Assembly (NCBI RefSeq): GCF_018069565.1
Contig: NZ_JAGPNL010000003.1
Coordinates: 558,001-622,000, forward strand
Direction: 5' to 3'
DNA length: 64,000 bases
From: Streptomyces tagetis
GTDB lineage: Bacteria; Actinomycetota; Actinomycetes; Streptomycetales; Streptomycetaceae
Below, one piece after another: positions 16,521 to 26,374 of this stretch; position 1 is the stretch's first letter; every line of letters begins with the position of its first letter. A program made the position numbers and the translations under genes. Below the pieces are notes generated by a model. The model was not told where the DNA came from. It saw nothing but the letters and a program-made list of their open reading frames with translations, and searched no databases.

Positions 16521-17690
16521 TCAGCCCGCCGACTCGTCAAGGGCGCGCAACAGGTCGGCCACCAGGTCCTCGGGGTCCTCCCCGCCGACCGAGAGCCGGA
16601 CGAAGCCCTCCGGCACCGCGTCGCCGCCCCAGCGACCGCGCCGCTCGGCGGTCGACCGCACCCCGCCGAAGCTCGTCGCCCCCTCCACGAGCCGCAGGGC
16701 GTCGAGGAAACGGTCGGCGTGCGCGCGGGTGGCCAGGGTGAAGGAGACCACGCAGCCGTAGCGCCGCATCTGCCGGGCGGCGGTCCGGTGCGAGGGGTCG
16801 TCGGGGAGCCCCGGGTACCGCAGCCCCGCCACCTCGGGCCGGGTGCGCAGTGCCTCGGCGACCTTCAGGGCGGTGGCGTTCTGCCGGTCGACGCGCATCT
16901 GGAGGGTGGCGAGGGAACGGTGCGCGAGCCATGCCTCCATGGGGCCGGGGATCGCGCCGACGATCTTGCGCCAGCGCCGGACGGCGGCCATGGGGGCGCC
17001 CTCACGTCCGGCGACGTACCCGAGGAGGACGTCCCCGTGCCCGGTGAGCTGCTTGGTGCCGCTGGCCACGGCGAAGTCGGCCCCGAGCTCCAGCGGGCGC
17101 TGCCCGAGCGGAGTGGCGAGGGTGTTGTCGACGGCCACCAGGGCACCGCCCGCGTGGGCCGCCTCGACGAGGCGGCGTACGTCGCACACGTCCAGCCCCG
17201 GATTCGAGGGCGTCTCGATCCACAGCAGCTTCGCTCCGTCCAGGACGCCGAGCTGGGCGTCCCCGCCGGTCGGCGCGGTGCGCACTTCGATGCCGAACGC
17301 CTCCAACTGGGCGCGGACCAGGGGCAGCGCCTGGTAGCCGTCGGAGGGGAGCACGACCGCGTCCCCGGCCCTGAGCTGGGAGAACAGCACCGAGGAGATC
17401 GCGGCCATGCCCGAGGCGAACACCAGGGCCTCGACGTCGTCGCGCCCTGGTGCCTCCAGTTCGACGAGGGCCCGCTCCAGATGGGTCCAGGTGGGGTTCT
17501 CGTCGCGGCCGTAGGTGTACGGGCCGGTGGGATCGCCCGGGAGGTGGAAGTGGGCGGCGAAGACGGGACCGGGCAGGGTCGGTTCGTGCTTGACGGGCTC
17601 GGGCAGTCCGGCGCGCACCGCGCGGGTGCCGTCGCCGGGCCCGGGGAGGCCGCCCGGGGAACTCCGCCAGCCGGTAGGGGAATCGCTCAT
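16521..17690 (-). CDS. Cystathionine gamma-lyase-type PLP enzyme
   Basis: The 389-residue protein belongs to the Cys/Met metabolism PLP family (fold I). Visible features are YGRDENPTWTHLERAL (substrate and PLP phosphate region), FASGMAAISSVLF, WIETPSNPGLDVCDV, VDNTLATP and the PLP-lysine segment SGTKQLTGHGDVLLG. It probably makes cysteine from cystathionine, or carries out a related gamma-elimination or replacement. The start at 17690 overlaps the stop of ptpA by four bases (ATGA), so the two are translationally coupled. An in-frame upstream start would run into ptpA. Exact reaction is not certain because the family members differ by few residues. Confidence 0.88.
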   Translation of the reverse strand: MSDSPTGWRSSPGGLPGPGDGTRAVRAGLPEPVKHEPTLPGPVFAAHFHLPGDPTGPYTYGRDENPTWTHLERALVELEAPGRDDVEALVFASGMAAISSVLFSQLRAGDAVVLPSDGYQALPLVRAQLEAFGIEVRTAPTGGDAQLGVLDGAKLLWIETPSNPGLDVCDVRRLVEAAHAGGALVAVDNTLATPLGQRPLELGADFAVASGTKQLTGHGDVLLGYVAGREGAPMAAVRRWRKIVGAIPGPMEAWLAHRSLATLQMRVDRQNATALKVAEALRTRPEVAGLRYPGLPDDPSHRTAARQMRRYGCVVSFTLATRAHADRFLDALRLVEGATSFGGVRSTAERRGRWGGDAVPEGFVRLSVGGEDPEDLVADLLRALDESAG

Positions 17691-18181
17691 GCCACCCGTC
17701 CTTCCACATCCGCGCGGACCGCGTCGAGCAGTCCGCTGGTCGCCGCCTCCACCATGGCGAGGCACTGCTCGAAGTCGCCGGTGTCCCCGTAGTAGGGGTC
17801 CGGCACGTCCGGGTCGTCCCCGTCGGCGGCGGGGTCGTAGGACCGCAGCAGCCGTACCTTGGCCGCGTCCCGCTCCGTGGGCGCGAGCCGGCGCAGGACC
17901 CCGAGGTGGCCCGCGTCGAGCGCGACGACGAGGTCGAGGCGGTCGAACCAGGACGGCTGGAACAGCCTGGCCGTGTGGGCGCCGTCGTAGCCGTGCTCCT
18001 CCAGCACGGCGACGGTGCGGGGGTCGGCCCCCTCGCCCTCGTGCCAGCCGTCCGTGCCGGCGCTGTCGGCGTGGACCCGGTCGTCGAGTCCGGCCGCCCG
18101 CAGACGTTCACGGAAGACGGCCTCGGCCATCGGGGAGCGGCAGATGTTGCCGGTGCACACGAAGCAGACGCGGTAGGTCAC
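17687..18181 (-). CDS. ptpA: Low-molecular-weight protein tyrosine phosphatase
   Basis: The 164-residue protein opens with YRVCFVCTGNICRSPMAEAV, containing the P-loop C-x5-R-S that forms the phosphocysteine intermediate. Near residue 128 it has DPYYG, whose aspartate is the general acid. S. coelicolor ptpA at this locus has been described as influencing antibiotic production. It is the upstream partner of the coupled PLP lyase gene. It lies 4 bp downstream of the membrane protein gene at 18186, so these three may form one transcript. Confidence 0.93.
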   Translation of the reverse strand: MTYRVCFVCTGNICRSPMAEAVFRERLRAAGLDDRVHADSAGTDGWHEGEGADPRTVAVLEEHGYDGAHTARLFQPSWFDRLDLVVALDAGHLGVLRRLAPTERDAAKVRLLRSYDPAADGDDPDVPDPYYGDTGDFEQCLAMVEAATSGLLDAVRADVEGRVA

Positions 18182-18185
18182 GGGG

Positions 18186-18563
18186 TCAGTCCTTGTCCGG
18201 CAGGAACGCGTTCAGGGCCCAGGAGACGACCGAGATGATCAGGCCGCCCAGGACGGCCGTCCAGAAGCCCTCCACGTGGAAACTCAGGTCGAGCTTGCCG
18301 GCCAGCCACGAGGTCAGCAGCAGCATCAGCGCGTTGACCACGAGCGTGAACAGGCCGAGGGTCAGGATGAACAGCGGGAAGGTCAGCACCTGCACAATGG
18401 GCTTGACCAAGAGGTTCACCAGGCCGAAGACCAGGGCGACCAGGATCAGCGTGCCGGCCTTCTTGCCGGTGCTGCCCCCGGTCAGAGTGATCTTGTCCAG
18501 CAGCCACACGGCGACGGCCAGGGCGCCCGCGTTGGCGATCGTCTTGACTACGAAATTCTTCAT
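18186..18563 (-). CDS. Phage holin family (DUF360-type) membrane protein
   Basis: The 125-residue protein has four hydrophobic helices (about residues 7-22, 36-55, 58-82 and 103-120) and the family pattern LVNLLVKPIVQVLTFPL. Proteins of this kind are common small membrane proteins in actinobacteria; holin activity has not been shown for them as far as I know. Start 18563 (MKNFVVKTI) is preferred over a longer frame, which would overlap the divergent cupin gene. It is four bases from ptpA. Confidence 0.85.
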   Translation of the reverse strand: MKNFVVKTIANAGALAVAVWLLDKITLTGGSTGKKAGTLILVALVFGLVNLLVKPIVQVLTFPLFILTLGLFTLVVNALMLLLTSWLAGKLDLSFHVEGFWTAVLGGLIISVVSWALNAFLPDKD

Positions 18564-18624
18564 GTGTCTGATCGTGGCAGACGCGGGCGGACACGAACGG
18601 TGAGAACAGGGGCGGGCGGAGACG

Positions 18625-18942
18625 ATGAAGGCTTTCCGGCTGGACGAACTGGAGGCGGAGCGCGCCGCCAACGATGGCGCCTACCTGCAGTTCCTCCGGG
18701 AGCGGAACATGTCGGTGGGCCTCTACGCCCTGGACGCGGGAGCGGCCGATCCACAGCAGCCGCACGGTCAGGACGAGGTGTACTTCGTGGTCAGCGGACG
18801 TGCGGCGATCACCGTCGGCATGGAGACCACCGAGGTCGCCCGCGGCAGCGTGGTGTACGTGTCGGCCGGGGTGGCCCACAAGTTCCACCACATCAGCGAG
18901 GATCTTCGGGTGCTGGTGGTGTTCTCGCCCCCCGAGGGCTGA
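18625..18942 (+). CDS. Cupin-domain protein
   Basis: The 105-residue single-domain cupin has cupin motif 1 PHGQDEVYFVVSGRAAITVG (residues about 46-65) and motif 2 VVYVSAGVAHKFHHISEDL (residues about 76-94). Histidine and glutamate are available for a metal site. Such small cupins are often dioxygenases or sugar isomerases; nothing here tells which. It is divergent from the holin-like gene and starts at ATG 18625. Confidence 0.87.
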   Translation: MKAFRLDELEAERAANDGAYLQFLRERNMSVGLYALDAGAADPQQPHGQDEVYFVVSGRAAITVGMETTEVARGSVVYVSAGVAHKFHHISEDLRVLVVFSPPEG

Positions 18943-19116
18943 GCCGCCGCTCCCCGGGTTCCCTAGGGGATCGCTCAGGGGGAGACAAGGGATGCGGGAG
19001 CCCCGCCGGGGCCCGCGCGGCTCTAGCATCGAGTGCAGGACATCCAAGACTTCCGGGAAGGGTGCCGGTCCATCGGAGGATCGGCACCGGCCGGGCGGAG
19101 AGATAGGACGAGGGCG

Positions 19117-19323
19117 ATGCGAGAGATCTTCACGGGACTCCCGTGGTGGGTGAAGTGGATCGCGGTGCCGGTCATCGCCCTGGTCGTGTTCGGCAGCCTG
19201 ATAGCGACGGTGCTCAGCATCGTGATCGGACTGCTCTTCAAGGTGCTGGTCTTCGTGGCACTCGTCGGCGGACTGATCTACATCGTGCGCCGGTTCACGT
19301 CGGGTTCCTCGTCGCGCTGGTGA
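19117..19323 (+). CDS. Small DUF5326-type membrane protein
   Basis: The 68-residue protein begins MREIFTGLPWWVKWIAVPV and has two closely spaced hydrophobic helices (about residues 12-32 and 37-56), then a basic tail RRFTSGSSSRW. It matches the small actinobacterial family I know as DUF5326; its role is unknown. The start at 19117 was chosen because the upstream 28 codons in frame have no protein-like character. It lies between the cupin gene and ssgR. Confidence 0.78.
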   Translation: MREIFTGLPWWVKWIAVPVIALVVFGSLIATVLSIVIGLLFKVLVFVALVGGLIYIVRRFTSGSSSRW

Positions 19324-19437
19324 GGGGCCCGGGACCTCGGCAGGGGTGACGAGGGGACCTCCGGTTCCCTCGCCCGGGGGAAGTTTCCGGTACGGATGGC
19401 CGACAAGCGGTGACCGAGGGTTAGAGTCCGAGACTCC

Positions 19438-19455
19438 CGCGGGGTCCACCCCGCG
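19438..19455. repeat. Short perfect palindrome upstream of ssgR
   Basis: CGCGGGGT and ACCCCGCG are separated by CC, 62 bp before the ssgR start. It could be the end of the DUF5326 transcript or an operator for ssgR; the sequence does not decide. Confidence 0.4.
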
Positions 19456-19517
19456 AGCGGCGTACCCCCCACCCCGTGTTCCCCGCACGGGCCCCTCCGC
19501 TTCCCCGGGAGTGATCC

Positions 19518-20366
19518 TTGGCCACGGCTGACACCGCCCGAGCGGCGCTGCACGCACTCCCCGTGCAGACGCACGCGACACCGCGCACCCCGTCCCCCTC
19601 CCCCGCGGCCGAGCCGCCGCCCGCCACCCTCATCGGCTCCGTCCAGCGGGCGATGCGCCTGCTGGAACGCGTCGCCGCGCACGGATACGGCGCACCCGCC
19701 AAGCAACTCGCCCGGGAGACGGGACTCGCGCTGCCCACCGCCTACCACCTGCTGCGCACCCTCGTCCACGAGGGCTATCTGCGCCGGGAGAAGGGCCTGT
19801 TCTTCCTCGGTGAGGCGGCCGAGCGGCTGAGCCGCAGCGGCGCCGAGCAGAAACGTCGCAGCACGGTCGTCGACGCCCTGGCGAGCTGGCGGGACGCGAT
19901 CGACGCCCCCGTGTACTACGCCACGTACCGCGCCGGCGAGGTCGAGGTCGTCGGCGTATCGGATACGCCGGACCATCCGGCGGTCGAGGAGTGGGCCGAC
20001 TTCCGCGAGACCGCGCACGCGCACGCCGTCGGGCTCTGCCTGCTGTCGCAACTGGACGAGGCGGGCCGACGCGACCACATCCGACGCTACCCGGTGCAAC
20101 CCGTCACCCCCTATACGGTGCGTGACAGGCACAGCCTGTTGACGCGGCTGGAGCGGCTGCCGAGGATGGCTCCGGTGACGGAACACCAGGAGTACGCCCT
20201 GGGGTACGTTTGCGCCGCGATCCCGCTCACCGTGGGCTCCACCGCGGCTGCGGTGGCCCTCTCCCTCCCCGCTCACCAGGCCGGGCGACTGCTTCCGACG
20301 GTGCGTCGGCTGCAGCACGAGATGGGCCGGCTGCTGGGTCCGCTCGCGCCCTCTATCACTATCTGA
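19518..20366 (+). CDS. ssgR: SsgR, IclR-family activator of ssgA
   Basis: This IclR-type regulator is up to 282 residues. The winged helix occupies about residues 40-105 (GSVQRAMRLLERVAAHGYG, LARETGLALPTAYHLLRTL). The ligand-binding IclR domain follows, with the conserved VYYATYRAGEVEVV and CAAIPLTVGSTAAAVALSLP. Its position directly upstream of ssgA identifies SsgR, which in S. coelicolor activates ssgA independently of the early whi genes. The TTG start at 19518 follows GGGAG with good spacing. Internal starts are possible, and I recall the S. coelicolor annotation (about 241 residues) being shorter. Confidence 0.9.
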   Translation: MATADTARAALHALPVQTHATPRTPSPSPAAEPPPATLIGSVQRAMRLLERVAAHGYGAPAKQLARETGLALPTAYHLLRTLVHEGYLRREKGLFFLGEAAERLSRSGAEQKRRSTVVDALASWRDAIDAPVYYATYRAGEVEVVGVSDTPDHPAVEEWADFRETAHAHAVGLCLLSQLDEAGRRDHIRRYPVQPVTPYTVRDRHSLLTRLERLPRMAPVTEHQEYALGYVCAAIPLTVGSTAAAVALSLPAHQAGRLLPTVRRLQHEMGRLLGPLAPSITI

Positions 20367-20480
20367 AAACTCACTCCTTGTGATCTGGTGTGTACGTTAA
20401 GCAAGATGCCACCAGTGTAAGAAGTTTGGTTCCAGGTGTGATTTTCCCGGACAGTCGACGGCGAATGACGGGGTAGGCGA

Positions 20481-20918
20481 ATGGGCGAGTCTGTGCAGGC
20501 AGAGGTCATGATGAGCTTTCTCGTGTCCGAGGAGCTGTCGTTCCGCATTCCGGTGGAGCTGAGGTACGAGACCTCCGATCCCTATGCCGTGCGGCTGACG
20601 TTCCATCTCCCCGGTGACGCCCCGGTGACCTGGACCTTCGGCCGGGAGCTGCTGGTGGACGGTGTCGCCATGCCGTGCGGCGACGGCGATGTGCGCATCG
20701 CGCCGGTCGATCCGGAGCCGCTGGCGGAGGTGCTGATCCGGCTTCAGGTCGGCAGCGACCAGGCGTTGTTCCGCTCCTCCGCGGCGCCCCTGGTGGCCTT
20801 CCTCGACCGGACGGACAAGCTGGTGCCGCTGGGGCAGGAGGGCGCGCTCGCCGACTTCGACGCGCACCTCGACGAGGCCCTGGACCGCATCCTGGCCGAG
20901 GAGCAGAGCGCCGGGTGA
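20481..20918 (+). CDS. ssgA: SsgA, sporulation cell-division activator
   Basis: The 145-residue founding member of the SsgA-like proteins begins GESVQAEVMMSFLVSEELS and has the conserved LRYETSDPYAVRLTFHLP and SSAAPLVAFLDRTDKLVPLG stretches. SALPs occur only in sporulating actinomycetes. SsgA marks sites of septation and branching and helps place SsgB and FtsZ during sporulation. The gene is 114 bp after ssgR with room for its own promoter, the known target of SsgR. This gene is the strongest genus marker in the window. Confidence 0.96.
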   Translation: MGESVQAEVMMSFLVSEELSFRIPVELRYETSDPYAVRLTFHLPGDAPVTWTFGRELLVDGVAMPCGDGDVRIAPVDPEPLAEVLIRLQVGSDQALFRSSAAPLVAFLDRTDKLVPLGQEGALADFDAHLDEALDRILAEEQSAG

Positions 20919-20986
20919 ACGGCAACGGCGCCCGGGTGGCGGTGACCTAGGCCGCGGCGGGCCGCCGAACTGTGCAGGAACGCTTC

Positions 20987-21037
20987 TTCCGGTTCCTGTG
21001 GCTTTCCGGTCCCTGTTGCTTTTCCGGTTCCTGTGGC
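20987..21037. repeat. Three tandem copies of a 16-bp T/C-rich repeat
   Basis: TTCCGGTTCCTGTGGC at 20987-21002, the variant TTCCGGTCCCTGTTGC at 21004-21019, and the first form again at 21022-21037, at spacings of 17 and 18 bp. The array lies about 70 bp past the ssgA stop, before the terminator hairpin. Confidence 0.7.
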
Positions 21038-21100
21038 GGCGGCGGCCTCCCGGCCGTCGGCCCTCGCCATCGGCCCCGAAGACCGTCGGCCTCGAAGACC

Positions 21101-21132
21101 GGTGGCCCGTGGCTGGGAAGCCACGGGCCACC
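21101..21132. terminator. Bidirectional terminator between ssgA and the YibE/F gene
   Basis: GGTGGCCCGTGGCT (21101-21114) pairs perfectly with AGCCACGGGCCACC (21119-21132) around a GGGA tetraloop. It stands between converging genes. Confidence 0.85.
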
Positions 21133-21170
21133 GCCGTACCGCCGGGACACCCCCCAGGGGACCCGGCGGA

Positions 21171-22709
21171 TCAGCGCTTCCGGCGACGCCCCCGCCCGCT
21201 GCCGCGCCCCTGCGCTCCGGCCCCGGAGGACCCGGTACCGCCGGCGACGGCCGGTGCCGCCTCGCCCGCCTGCCGCCGGTCGGCGGAGACGACCAGGGCG
21301 GCGAGCGCCGTGGTGACCGGGACCGAGGCCACCAGGCCGATCGAGCCGACCAGGGTGCGCACGATCTCCTCCGCGACCAGCTCGCTGTTGGCGACCGCCC
21401 CCACGCTGCTCTGCGCGATGGAGAACAGCAGCAGCAGAGGGAGCGCGGCGCCCGCGTAGGCGAGGACGAGCGTGTTGACGACGGACGCGATGTGGTCGCG
21501 GCCGATGCGGATGCCCGCCCGGTAGAGCCCGCGCCAGCCCATCGTCGGGTTGGCCTCGTGCAGTTCCCAGACGGCCGACGTCTGGGTGACCGTCACGTCG
21601 TCGAGGACACCGAGCGAGCCGATGATCACCCCCGCGAGCAGCAGACCGCTCATGTCGATGTGCGGGTACAGGCCGTGGATCAGGCCGGTGTTGTCGTCCG
21701 TGTTGCCGGTGAGCGCCGCCCAGCCGATGAACAGTGAGCCCAGGAGCCCGATCAGCAACAGCGAGATCAGGGTGCCCAGTACGGCCACGGAGGTGCGGGC
21801 GGACAGTCCGTGGCACAGATAGAGGGCGATCAGCATGATGGCGCTGGACCCGATGACCGCCACCAGCAAGGGGTTGGAGCCCTGGAGGATCGCGGGGAGG
21901 ATGAAGAAGTTCAGCAGCAGGAAGCTGATGGCGAGGGCGACCAGCGCCATCAGGCCGCGCAGCCGCCCGACGACCACCACGGCCAGCGCGAAGATGCCGG
22001 CCAGCAGGGCCAGCGGCAGCCGGCGGTTGACGTCGGTCACCGAGTACTGCAGGTCCTTCGGGGCGGAGGGCTCGTAGGCGACCACCACCTGCTCGTCCTG
22101 GTGGAGCTGGCGTGACTGGTCCGGCTGCACGATCTCGGTGAACGTACGGCCCTTGTCCTTGCCGGTGTCGACGCGGACCGTCGCCCGCTTGCAGGTGCCG
22201 TTGGCCTGCTGGAGTGCCGAGGAGCCCTCCGCGGTGGAGGTGTCCCCGGTCGGGACGGCTCCCGAGGCGTTGACGGACGAGCAGCTCACCTCGACCACCT
22301 TGGTGACGGTGGCCTCCTGGGTCTGCCGGTCGAAGCCGACCCCGGTGCGCTGGTGCGGCGGTGCTCCGCCCGGCCAGAGCACCGTGAGGCCGACCAGCAC
22401 CGCCGCGGCGAAGGGGATCAGGATCGCGGCGATGACCTTCCGCAGATGGCGGGAGACCGGCGTCGCGGGACCGTGGCTGTGCCCGTGGGAATGCCCGTGC
22501 CCGCCACCGGAGCCGTGACCGCCGCCGCCGTGCCCACCCGGCCCGCCACCGCCCGTCGGCCCGCCGTGGGAGTGCTCCCGTCGGGAGCCGGGGTTCGTGT
22601 CGAAGGCCCAGTCCTGCCTGCGGTCCGTCCCGCGGCGGCCGTCGTCTTCGGCACCCGGCCCACGGCGGGGGTCGTGCGGCGGAGGCGGAGGATGATGCGT
22701 CGTGGTCAC
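21171..22709 (-). CDS. YibE/F-family membrane protein
   Basis: The 512-residue protein has a long cytoplasmic N-terminus of about 85 residues rich in Gly and His (repeated GHGHSHGHSHG near residues 68-80), able to bind metal. One membrane helix follows, then an extracytoplasmic domain with two cysteines (VVEVSCSSVNASG and ANGTCKRATV). Then come seven or eight membrane helices typical of YibE/F (LLLAGVIIGSLGVLDDVTVTQTSAVWELHEANP). The family is of unknown function. The gene is divergent from thiC and ends at the hairpin shared with ssgA. Confidence 0.88.
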   Translation of the reverse strand: MTTTHHPPPPPHDPRRGPGAEDDGRRGTDRRQDWAFDTNPGSRREHSHGGPTGGGGPGGHGGGGHGSGGGHGHSHGHSHGPATPVSRHLRKVIAAILIPFAAAVLVGLTVLWPGGAPPHQRTGVGFDRQTQEATVTKVVEVSCSSVNASGAVPTGDTSTAEGSSALQQANGTCKRATVRVDTGKDKGRTFTEIVQPDQSRQLHQDEQVVVAYEPSAPKDLQYSVTDVNRRLPLALLAGIFALAVVVVGRLRGLMALVALAISFLLLNFFILPAILQGSNPLLVAVIGSSAIMLIALYLCHGLSARTSVAVLGTLISLLLIGLLGSLFIGWAALTGNTDDNTGLIHGLYPHIDMSGLLLAGVIIGSLGVLDDVTVTQTSAVWELHEANPTMGWRGLYRAGIRIGRDHIASVVNTLVLAYAGAALPLLLLFSIAQSSVGAVANSELVAEEIVRTLVGSIGLVASVPVTTALAALVVSADRRQAGEAAPAVAGGTGSSGAGAQGRGSGRGRRRKR

Positions 22710-22841
22710 CGCCCGATCATCGCAAGAACGGAAGGGGCCCTCTGGTCACCGCGCCCGAATTGACGCTAGCGTGGAGGCACCTTTGTACACGCGGGAGCTC
22801 GGAGCACCGGGCTGAGAGGGCGCTGACCTCCGTCCCAGCGA

Positions 22842-22857
22842 CGTTTCACATGAAACA
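22842..22857. other. parS: parS-like site inside the TPP riboswitch (left)
   Basis: CGTTTCACATGAAACA has two mismatches, one at the central G. It forms the left arm of the 22839-22893 hairpin. Confidence 0.65.
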
Positions 22858-22874
22858 TCACCGAAGCCGAGTGA

Positions 22875-22890
22875 TGTTTCACACGAAACG
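22875..22890. other. parS: parS-like site inside the TPP riboswitch (right)
   Basis: TGTTTCACACGAAACG has mismatches in the centre (TG to AC at positions 9-11) and at position 16. It forms the right arm of the 22839-22893 hairpin, centred 33 bp from the left site. ParB affinity is uncertain. Confidence 0.55.
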
Positions 22891-22939
22891 TCGGCAGACG
22901 GAAGCCGCTGCGTCGACCGCCGAACCTGTTACCGGGTAA

Positions 22940-24802
<1,863 letters not shown>

Positions 24803-24829
24803 GGTCCGTCCGGACCCGGTCGACGGGGA

Positions 24830-24857
24830 GGGGGCGGCCTGGCCGGGGCCCGCCCCC
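24830..24857 (+). terminator. Terminator after thiC
   Basis: GGGGGCGG (24830-24837) pairs with CCGCCCCC (24850-24857) over a 12-nt loop, 27 bp after the thiC stop. Confidence 0.65.
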
Positions 24858-24934
24858 TACCTTCCGCGGGGACCGGGCGTCAGGGCCCGCCCCGCCACTC
24901 CCGTTCGCCGGGACCCGCTCGGCACACTGGTCCC

Positions 24935-26351
24935 ATGACAGCCACATCTCTGGGCAAGGGCGCCAACCTCGCCGTCGACTCCCCCGCGGTCCGCGTCGAG
25001 CTGGCATGGTCGGCCGGTCCGGGCGTGCCCGGGGTCGACGCCTCGGCGTTGCTGCTCACCTCGGCCGGCCGGGTCCGCGGCGACGAGGACTTCGTCTTCT
25101 CCGGCCGGCCACGTCACGCCTCCGGCGCGGTGCGGCACCTGGGGCGCGGTTCCGCGGACGGGACCACGGCCGACACCGTCGAGGTGGACCTCCCTGCGCT
25201 GGAGCCGGAGGTCGAGCGGGTGGTGCTGTGCGCCTCGGCCGGCGGCGGGACCTTCGGCCGGGTGCCGGGGCTGTCGCTGCGCCTGCTGGACGCCGGGACC
25301 GGGGCGGAGCTGGCCCGGTTCGACATGACGGCCGGTGCGGAGGCGGCGCTGATCGGGGGCGAGCTGTACCGCCGGCAGGGCCGGTGGAAGTTCCGCGCGG
25401 TCGGCCAGGGCTATGCCACGGGGCTCGCGGGGCTGGCCACCGACTACGGCATCACCGTCGACGACCCGGCCCCGGCGCAGGCCCCCACGGCTCCGGCTCC
25501 CCCGGCGCAGGCCCCCACGGCTCCGGTCGCCCCTGCACCCGCCCCACCCATGCCCCCGGCTCCCCCGGCCGCCCCCACACCCCCGCCCACGCCTCACCCA
25601 GGGCGAGGAGCGCCTCCCCGTGGACATGCGCAAGCGCCTGTCGCTGCGCAAGGAGCAGGTCGCCGTCAGCCTGCGCAAGCACGGGGCGGCCGGTGTCACC
25701 GCGCGCGTCGTCCTGGTCCTCGACGCCTCCGGGTCCATGAGCCCCCTCTACACCAAGGGCGTGGTCGCCGACGTCGTCGAGCGTATGGCGGCCGTCGCCG
25801 CGCAGGTGGACGACGACGGCGAGATGCAGGCATGGACCTTCGCCTCGAACCCGGCCCGCCTGCCCGACCTGCGCCTGGGCGAACTCCCCGAGTGGCTGCG
25901 CCTGCACGTGCGCGTGGGGGAGATCGGCCTCTTCCGGCGCGGCAGGAAGAAGGGCCTCCACCCCGACCAGGTCGACATGCGCGCGGTCGGCATCCAGAAC
26001 GAGGAACAGAAGGTGATCGCCGAGGTGCGGGCCTTCGTCCGGGAGAACCCGGCGCCGGACCCCACCCTGGTGCTGTTCTTCTCCGACGGCGGCGTCTACC
26101 GCGACACCGAGATCGAGCGGGAGCTGCGCGAGGCCGTGGAGGAGCCCGTCTTCTGGCAGTTCGTGGGCATCGGCCGCGCCGGCTATGGCGTGCTGGAACG
26201 GTTCGACACCCTGCCCGGACGGCGCGTCGACAACGTCGGCTTCTTCGCGGTGGACGACATCGGCGCCGTCCCCGACCCGGAGCTGTACGACCGCCTGCTT
26301 TCCGAGTTCCCGTCGTGGATCACCGCCGCCGGGCGGGCGGGCATTCTCTGA
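24935..26351 (+). CDS. TerD-like / VWA-domain protein, split by an apparent +1 frameshift
   Basis: The first frame (from ATG 24935) encodes a TerD-type domain ([20 protein letters not shown] to [18 protein letters not shown], about 180 residues), followed by a Pro/Ala-rich linker. The VWA domain continues in the next frame (about 25605-26351): [20 protein letters not shown], the MIDAS motif VLDASGSMS (D-x-S-x-S), [12 protein letters not shown] and the end at 26351. Neither frame alone gives a sensible protein: the first runs open to 27514 with shadow-like sequence. One extra base in the C-runs at 25562-25595 explains it. Such TerD-VWA fusions belong to the tellurium/stress Ter group. It may be a sequencing error, a pseudogene, a slippage site, or a VWA protein started separately at 25620 or 25626. 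Confidence 0.75.
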
Positions 26352-26374
26352 CCCCGCCCGTCCGGTCCCGGCGG

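Noticed and set aside
18266..18285. CTCCACGTGGAAAC as a further parS site
   Set aside because: It has several mismatches in the outer arms, lies in coding sequence for SFHVEGF of the holin-like protein, and is better explained by codon use.
19405..19460. tRNA-like stretch (GGTTAGAGTCCGAGACTCCCGC)
   Set aside because: No cloverleaf can be built: acceptor and anticodon stems are missing and the T-loop does not match GTTCRANNC.
22875..22890. Treating the thiC leader palindromes as a plain transcription terminator
   Set aside because: They lie within the conserved TPP aptamer, upstream of its P4/P5 half, and no U tract or second expression platform is seen. The Shine-Dalgarno overlap argues for translational control.
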